Shown in pieces: positions 60,076-64,000 of a stretch of DNA of 64,000 nucleotides (positions within the stretch are counted from its first letter, which is position 1; every line of letters starts with the position of its first letter). Below the pieces are notes generated by a model. It ran no database searches. It saw only the letters and a list, made by a program, of their open reading frames with translations, and was not told the DNA's origin. The DNA lies in the NCBI GenBank assembly GCA_000648925.1, contig JFHF01000006.1:62001-126000 (forward strand), written 5' to 3'. The DNA is from Caballeronia jiangsuensis (lineage in GTDB: Bacteria > Pseudomonadota > Gammaproteobacteria > Burkholderiales > Burkholderiaceae). The position numbers were made by a program, and so were the translations under genes.

Positions 60076-60915
60076 CTATGCGCACCAGACGCCGCTTGCC
60101 GCGGTTCGCGCTACATAGTCCTCGAAGGAGCGGGCTTCGCGATTCAGGGCGGCGCGCACGCCATCGGCAGGCTGCTCATTGCGGCCATCGAGCACGGTGG
60201 TGAAGAGATAGAGGATCAGATCGGTTTCCTCGTTCGATACGCCCGCTTCGAGCAGACCGGCGCGAAACGCATCGGCGGGCACGGGCGCGAGATGCAGGTC
60301 GCGCCGCGAAGCCTTCGCGATGCATCCGAGCGCTTCGGCGAAAGAGATCGCGCGAGGGCCGGTGAGTTCATAAAGCCTGTTTTCATGGCCCGGTTGCGTA
60401 AGTGCCGCAACGGCTGCGTCGGCGATATCTTCCGCATCGACGAAAGGCTCCTCGATATCGCCGACGGGCAGCGCGAGCGTACCCTCGCGGATCGGATCGA
60501 GCAAAAAGCTCTCGCTGAAGTTCTGCATGAACCAACTGCAACGCAGGATGGTCCAGTTCGCGCCCGAGCGTTGCAGCGCTGCTTCGGCGGCTTGCGCTTC
60601 CTCCTCGCCGCGCCCCGAGAGGAGCACGATTCGTTCGGCGCCGCTTGCCAGCGCGGTGTCGAAGAATGCGCTGACCGTATCGAGCGCGCCTGGTACAGCA
60701 AGATCCGGCTGATACGTGACATACGCGCGCTTCACGCCTTCGAGCGCCGCGCGCCATGTCGCGCGATCGTTCCAGTCGAAGCGGGGCTGCGTGGAGCGCG
60801 CGCACGCGCGAACCGCGAGTCCCTGTGTGCGTAGCCGCTCCGCCACGCGTCGTCCCGTCTTGCCGTTGGCGCCCAGAACGAGGATGGGCGCGGCGTCGAA
60901 GTCCGATTGAGCCAT
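60076..60915 (-). CDS. NmrA-like NAD(P)-binding oxidoreductase
   Basis: A 279-aa Rossmann protein: ILVLGANGKTGRRVAERLRTQG cofactor loop, ARSTQPRFDWNDRATW, VLLSGRGEEEAQAAEAAL and WTILRCSWFMQNFSESF as in the NmrA/QorB and azoreductase-like families that sense or reduce with NADPH. It is divergent from a TetR gene, and a perfect 33-bp inverted repeat lies 14 bp before its start, so it is almost certainly the TetR target. AGGAGACAG precedes the ATG. Substrate unknown, possibly a quinone or electrophile. Confidence 0.88.
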   Translation of the reverse strand: MAQSDFDAAPILVLGANGKTGRRVAERLRTQGLAVRACARSTQPRFDWNDRATWRAALEGVKRAYVTYQPDLAVPGALDTVSAFFDTALASGAERIVLLSGRGEEEAQAAEAALQRSGANWTILRCSWFMQNFSESFLLDPIREGTLALPVGDIEEPFVDAEDIADAAVAALTQPGHENRLYELTGPRAISFAEALGCIAKASRRDLHLAPVPADAFRAGLLEAGVSNEETDLILYLFTTVLDGRNEQPADGVRAALNREARSFEDYVARTAASGVWCA

Positions 60916-60928
60916 GACTGTCTCCTGA

Positions 60929-60961
60929 GTTTAAAACGTGAGAGTTGCTCACGTTTTAAAC
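60929..60961. promoter_or_regulatory. Perfect 33-bp inverted repeat, TetR operator
   Basis: GTTTAAAACGTGAG (60929-60942), 5-base spacer AGTTG, CTCACGTTTTAAAC (60948-60961): perfect 14-bp arms between divergent NmrA-like and TetR genes. A further GATACTCAC half-site follows at about 60967. Typical of an autoregulated TetR repressor. Confidence 0.82.
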
Positions 60962-61028
60962 ATGATAGATACTCACATTCGACTGTCAAGCATTTTCGAG
61001 CCTGCTTTCATGCGGCAAAGGAGTCACC

Positions 61029-61664
61029 ATGCAGGAGAAGCCGCCACGCATCGCAGCGAAGGGAAGCGTCGCGCGCAGGCAGCCCGCGCAGCAGCGCAGC
61101 CGCGAACGCCTCGATCGCATCCTGGAGGTTGCGCAGCAACTGATTGCGGAGAAGGGTAGCGAGCACGTGAAGATGAGCGAGATCGCCGAGCTTGCGGAGA
61201 TATCGATCGGCTCGCTGTATCAGTATTTCCCCGACAAGCGCGCGATCGTGCGCACGCTCGCCGAGCTGTACGCAGACGAGAGCCGCCGATGCGTGCGAGA
61301 AGCGCTCGATGCGGTGCAGGACAAGGCGCAACTGCTCGACGCGTTCGCCTCGCTGGTCGACCAGTACTACGAGATCGTGATGGACAAGCCCGTGATGCGC
61401 GACATTTCGTCGGCGCTGCGCTCGGACAAGGAATTGATGAACATCGAGATTGCGGAGAGCCGCGCGTGCGGCGCGTTGCTCGCAGCGGCGATCCGGCGCG
61501 TGACGCCACGTGCGGACAGCAAGCGCGTCAGCGCGCTCGCGTTCCTGATCTGGCAACTGGGAGAAGAGACGATGCGCCTCGCCGTCGCGCACAAGCGCAG
61601 CGAAGGCGCCATGCTCGTCGATGCCTACAAGCGAATGAGCCTGCGGGCGATCGACGAGGCATGA
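61029..61664 (+). CDS. TetR-family transcriptional regulator
   Basis: A 211-aa TetR regulator. N-terminal helix-turn-helix: RSRERLDRILEVAQQLIAEKGSEHVKMSEIAELAEISIGSLYQYFPDKRAIVRTLAELY. The C-terminal ligand domain is unlike the well-known subgroups. A strong AAAGGAG precedes the ATG. The perfect inverted repeat at 60929-60961 in the 113-bp divergent gap indicates that it represses both itself and the NmrA-like oxidoreductase gene. Convergent with the glycosyltransferase gene. Confidence 0.92.
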   Translation: MQEKPPRIAAKGSVARRQPAQQRSRERLDRILEVAQQLIAEKGSEHVKMSEIAELAEISIGSLYQYFPDKRAIVRTLAELYADESRRCVREALDAVQDKAQLLDAFASLVDQYYEIVMDKPVMRDISSALRSDKELMNIEIAESRACGALLAAAIRRVTPRADSKRVSALAFLIWQLGEETMRLAVAHKRSEGAMLVDAYKRMSLRAIDEA

Positions 61665-61677
61665 AGGCGACGCGCGC

Positions 61678-62760
61678 TTATCCGCTCAACTGATTCGAGG
61701 TGCTCGGGCGCCGTTCGCGCTGATGATGATCGAGACTGCGCCGCAATACTTTCTTGACGAGCCCCTTGAGGAAGTGGATCGAGCGGTCGGCGCGCACGTT
61801 CAGATCGAAAGGCGCAAGCGCGACGACTTCACGCCCGCCATGCGCGGTGAGTTTCTCGCGCATCTTGCGATGATCGACGGCCATGGCCGTGAGCGTCTCC
61901 GATGCCTGTTTGAACGACGCACGATCGACGCGCGCGCAAACATGGCATGCGCGATGGAATAGCTTGTCGAATACCGTGAGCCAGTAATCGTCCGTCTCGC
62001 TGCCGTAGCAACGCGCGAGCGCCTCCTGACCGGACACGCGCAGATTCAGCATATCGCTCAGCTTGGCGGTTTGCGTAATGCTGCCGAAGCGCCGGCGATA
62101 GCCGATCAGCGCCTTGGGAATACGATAGATGCTGTTCGCGCGAAGATAAGTTGCGGGCACGAGCGCCATGTCCTCGTAGTTTCGTCCGACCGGAAACGGC
62201 GCTTCGTCGAAGAGGTCGGTGCGATAGGTGCGCGCCCATGCGAACGTATGGAATCGATCCGCGAATTGCTTCAGCGCCGCGCGATCCATCGGATGGCCGC
62301 CGCTCGTCGCGTCGTCGGCGATTTCGATTTCGTCGAGCTCGCGCCCGTTATCGTCGATGATCTTGACGTTGTATTCGACCACATCCCATTTGCGCTCGGC
62401 GAGCACGGGAATGATCGCGTCGGTGAAGCCCTTCAGATAGATATCGTCGCCGTCCAGGAAGCCGACATACGGCGTGCGCACCGCCGCGAGGCCCGTATTG
62501 CGCGCGGCGCTCAGGCCGCGGTTTTCCTGATGCAACAGTTCGACGTGCACGCCGCGATCGCGCTCCACGATGGCGCGCGCTGCCGCATAGGTCTCGTCGC
62601 GAGAACCGTCATCGACCACGATGATTTTCATCGCGTCGATATGAGGTTGGGATAAGAGGGATTCGAGCGCTTCCTCGATATATCCCTCGATGTTATACGC
62701 CGCCACGACGATGCTGAGCAGCGGACCGGTGTCTCGCAATGAGTCACTCTCAAACGGCAT
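61678..62760 (-). CDS. Family 2 glycosyltransferase
   Basis: A 360-aa GT-A fold glycosyltransferase of family 2: LSIVVAAYNIEGYIEEALESLLSQ nucleotide-binding start, IIVVDDGSRDETY, NRGLSAARNTGLAAVRTPYVGFLDGDDIYL (DxD metal motif DGDD), and EDMALVPATYLRA acceptor-side segment. It transfers a sugar from a nucleotide sugar, probably to a surface glycan. The start at 62760 precedes the domain; a GGAG lies 13 bases upstream, rather far. No other glycan genes adjoin it. Confidence 0.9.
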   Translation of the reverse strand: MPFESDSLRDTGPLLSIVVAAYNIEGYIEEALESLLSQPHIDAMKIIVVDDGSRDETYAAARAIVERDRGVHVELLHQENRGLSAARNTGLAAVRTPYVGFLDGDDIYLKGFTDAIIPVLAERKWDVVEYNVKIIDDNGRELDEIEIADDATSGGHPMDRAALKQFADRFHTFAWARTYRTDLFDEAPFPVGRNYEDMALVPATYLRANSIYRIPKALIGYRRRFGSITQTAKLSDMLNLRVSGQEALARCYGSETDDYWLTVFDKLFHRACHVCARVDRASFKQASETLTAMAVDHRKMREKLTAHGGREVVALAPFDLNVRADRSIHFLKGLVKKVLRRSLDHHQRERRPSTSNQLSG

Positions 62761-63260
62761 AGATGACGCTCTCCGTCGATGATTGGATTTCCGTGTGCCA
62801 CGCGCGTGTATCGCGGCACGGTGAGACATGCAGTTGGTCTGAAGGCGACGCAAGGGACGCGTTGTTGTTGGAGCATGTCACGTCATATGGCGGGCCCCGG
62901 ATGTCCCCGCCTGATGTGCATGTCGATGGAAAACACGTTAATAGAGCAGATCGGAGGGCTTACGTTCCCCGACGGTCTGCAAGTTGATCCTTCGGAAATA
63001 CTAGTAGAAAAACGAGGACGTGACGCCCGCGAATCTGGAATGCCATCTGGAATGGCTCGCAAACGTTATCGTCCGGACTCGTTGCATCGTCCTCCGTGCG
63101 CTTGGACACATGCGAAGTTCATTGAAAGTAAGGAAGCGTGACAAACCGTTTCAGGTTGCAAGCAACATTAGAAACATGAGTACATTTTTCTTCTTTCATG
63201 CCTAGCCGAAATCAGAGCAGAAAAAAGTTCATACCCGGATGCCGCGCTTCCCGATTCGCT
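62761..63260. other. 500-bp lower-GC gap
   Basis: No gene supported. An open frame from 62929 to 63141 (starting MSMENTLIEQIGGLTF) has no ribosome site or known relative. Near 63145-63180 the DNA shows nested short inverted repeats (GTTTC...GAAAC around TTGCAAGCAA). Overall lower in GC than its surroundings, so possibly a remnant of inserted DNA. Confidence 0.35.
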
Positions 63261-63488
63261 TCAATGGTGTATGTAGAGCGATTGCCCCAGCGCTTGCGGC
63301 GAAGGCTGCGTCGTCCAGCCGCTTTGAACGCTGCCCTCCATGCCGGGTCCGTAATCTGAATTGGCCTTCTGCGACTGTTCGTTTTGCGCTTCGGCGTCGG
63401 CACGTCTGGCCGGCGCGGGCGTTTGTGCGTAGGAAAGCATCGGCACCATGACGGAGGCTGCGAGCAGCGCGACTGCGAGTTTCTTCAT
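63261..63488 (-). CDS. Small secreted hypothetical protein (75 aa)
   Basis: A signal peptide (MKKLAVALLAASVMVPMLSYA-Q) followed by a short disordered, Ala/Gln/Ser-rich mature part of ~54 residues. AGGAG lies before the ATG at 63488. Similar small exported proteins with TPAPARRADAEAQ-like linkers are common in Burkholderiales; function unknown. It precedes nothing obvious; the LacI-type gene ends 81 bp upstream on the same strand. Confidence 0.7.
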   Translation of the reverse strand: MKKLAVALLAASVMVPMLSYAQTPAPARRADAEAQNEQSQKANSDYGPGMEGSVQSGWTTQPSPQALGQSLYIHH

Positions 63489-63569
63489 GATCATTCTCCT
63501 TGAACGAGTGGACCTCGATAAGGAGACTAGGCGCGAAGAATTAGCCGATCGTGAGTGCTTCGCCAACGC

Positions 63570-64000
63570 TCAGACATTCTCCGGCGTGTAGAGCTGCGCG
63601 GGCAGCGGATACTGGCTCGCTTGCGCGGCTTCGCCCGGCAGCGCCTGCAAACTCCGCAGCATCGCCTGAATGGCCGTTTCAGCGATACGCTGAAGCGGTG
63701 TGTCGATCACGAGGTCTATGACGCCTTCGACGAGCGCCTCGTATCGGTCGGGCATCAGATCACTGCACACGGTGACGATGCGTCGACCCGCGCCTTCCTC
63801 GCGCAGCGCGCGAATCACGCCGCCTACGCCGCCGCCGGGAATATAGAGGCCGGCGAGATCGGAATGGCGAGCGAGCATCGCGAGCGTTGCTTCATAGGCG
63901 AGTTGCTTGTCTTCGAGATTGATCTGGGTGTCGAGCACGCGCAATCCTGGCGCGTGCTCGCGCAAGTACGAGCGAAAGCTTATCTCGCAGCTTTCCTGGC
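63570..64000 (-). CDS. LacI-family/periplasmic-binding-like regulator (N-terminus beyond right edge)
   Basis: The last ~143 residues of a protein whose frame continues past the right edge. It contains YEATLAMLARHSDLAGLYIPGGGVGGVIRALREEGAGRRIVTVCSDLMPDRYEALVEGVIDLVIDTPLQRIAETAIQAML, the C-terminal half of a type I periplasmic-binding fold, as found in LacI repressors with a Peripla_BP_4 domain (AraC-fused or xylose-binding types also possible). The DNA-binding part is outside the window, so regulator rather than transport protein is inferred from the cytosolic-looking end and lack of a following permease. Confidence 0.75.
   Translation of the reverse strand, partial: QESCEISFRSYLREHAPGLRVLDTQINLEDKQLAYEATLAMLARHSDLAGLYIPGGGVGGVIRALREEGAGRRIVTVCSDLMPDRYEALVEGVIDLVIDTPLQRIAETAIQAMLRSLQALPGEAAQASQYPLPAQLYTPENV

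Noticed and set aside
62929..63141. Possible 70-codon gene starting MSMENTLIEQIGGLTF
   Set aside because: No ribosome site, basic nondescript C-terminus and no known relative; kept only as a note on the gap.
63212..63403. 63-codon minus-strand frame overlapping the small secreted protein
   Set aside because: Arg/Lys-rich, overlaps a better-supported frame that has a signal peptide and AGGAG ribosome site.
1..64000. CRISPR array, tRNA/rRNA genes, insertion sequences, prophage
   Set aside because: Scanned for regularly spaced repeats, transposase or integrase motifs and RNA-gene-like stretches; none seen, though short tRNAs could be missed by eye.

Overview
The window is GC-rich, densely packed chromosomal DNA from a betaproteobacterium of the Burkholderiales, most likely Burkholderia, Caballeronia or Paraburkholderia. 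Evidence for this is the lineage-typical small proteins (DUF4148, DUF3563), a sigma-54 activator with a VpsR-like front domain, and the abundance of LysR, AraC, GntR and MFS genes beside small catabolic operons. I found no rRNA, tRNA, insertion sequence, prophage or CRISPR array. The many catabolic operons and local regulators suggest an accessory replicon; that is inference.

Layout. 1-3.4 kb: 5-prime part of a multi-PAS histidine kinase (cut by the left edge), a small hypothetical protein and a secreted aldose 1-epimerase. 3.4-11.6 kb: a minus-strand operon (MFS importer, arylmalonate-decarboxylase/racemase-type enzyme, dihydropyrimidinase/hydantoinase, two tandem secreted NylB/class-C beta-lactamase-fold hydrolases) facing a GntR regulator, then a GntP permease. 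11.8-14.7 kb: a small hypothetical gene, an AraC regulator and an MHS transporter. 14.9-19.4 kb: an ECF41 sigma factor with its AhpD-like partner, a cupin, a LysR gene preceded by a very good ECF41-type promoter, an NAD(P)-binding protein and an OsmC/Ohr peroxidase. 19.3-24.8 kb: a catabolic operon (SDR, KstD-like flavoprotein, NIPSNAP protein, AAHS transporter) with a divergent AraC regulator. 24.9-29.5 kb: periplasmic trehalase, 4-OT tautomerase, an SDR lacking its catalytic Tyr, a haloacid dehalogenase, DUF1330 and DUF4148 proteins.

29.5-36.1 kb: MFS, amidohydrolase and PEP-mutase/isocitrate-lyase-family genes with a divergent LysR and an epoxide-hydrolase-like enzyme, then an acyltransferase. 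36.1-45.1 kb: a MATE pump, a sigma-54 activator, a tandem-receiver response regulator, a large hybrid kinase, and a sigma-54-type promoter before a DUF3563 protein and an alpha/beta hydrolase. 46-51.5 kb: membrane and small secreted proteins, DUF465, PPK2, LysR, TauE, and a cold-shock gene with visible promoter and terminator. 51.7-57.5 kb: class II aldolase and a one-permease sugar ABC operon with a LacI repressor that carries a perfect 24-bp palindrome just upstream of its own start. 57.6-64 kb: DUF1349 protein, an HdeD membrane protein fused to a probable permuted papain-fold domain, a divergent NmrA/TetR pair around a perfect 33-bp operator-like repeat, a family 2 glycosyltransferase, a small secreted protein and the 3-prime end of a LacI-type regulator cut by the right edge.

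The recurring plan is one regulator plus one transporter plus a few enzymes. The parts I consider most worth testing are the hydantoinase/NylB-like/decarboxylase operon, the ECF41 module whose visible target promoter lies before a LysR gene, and the HdeD-peptidase fusion.
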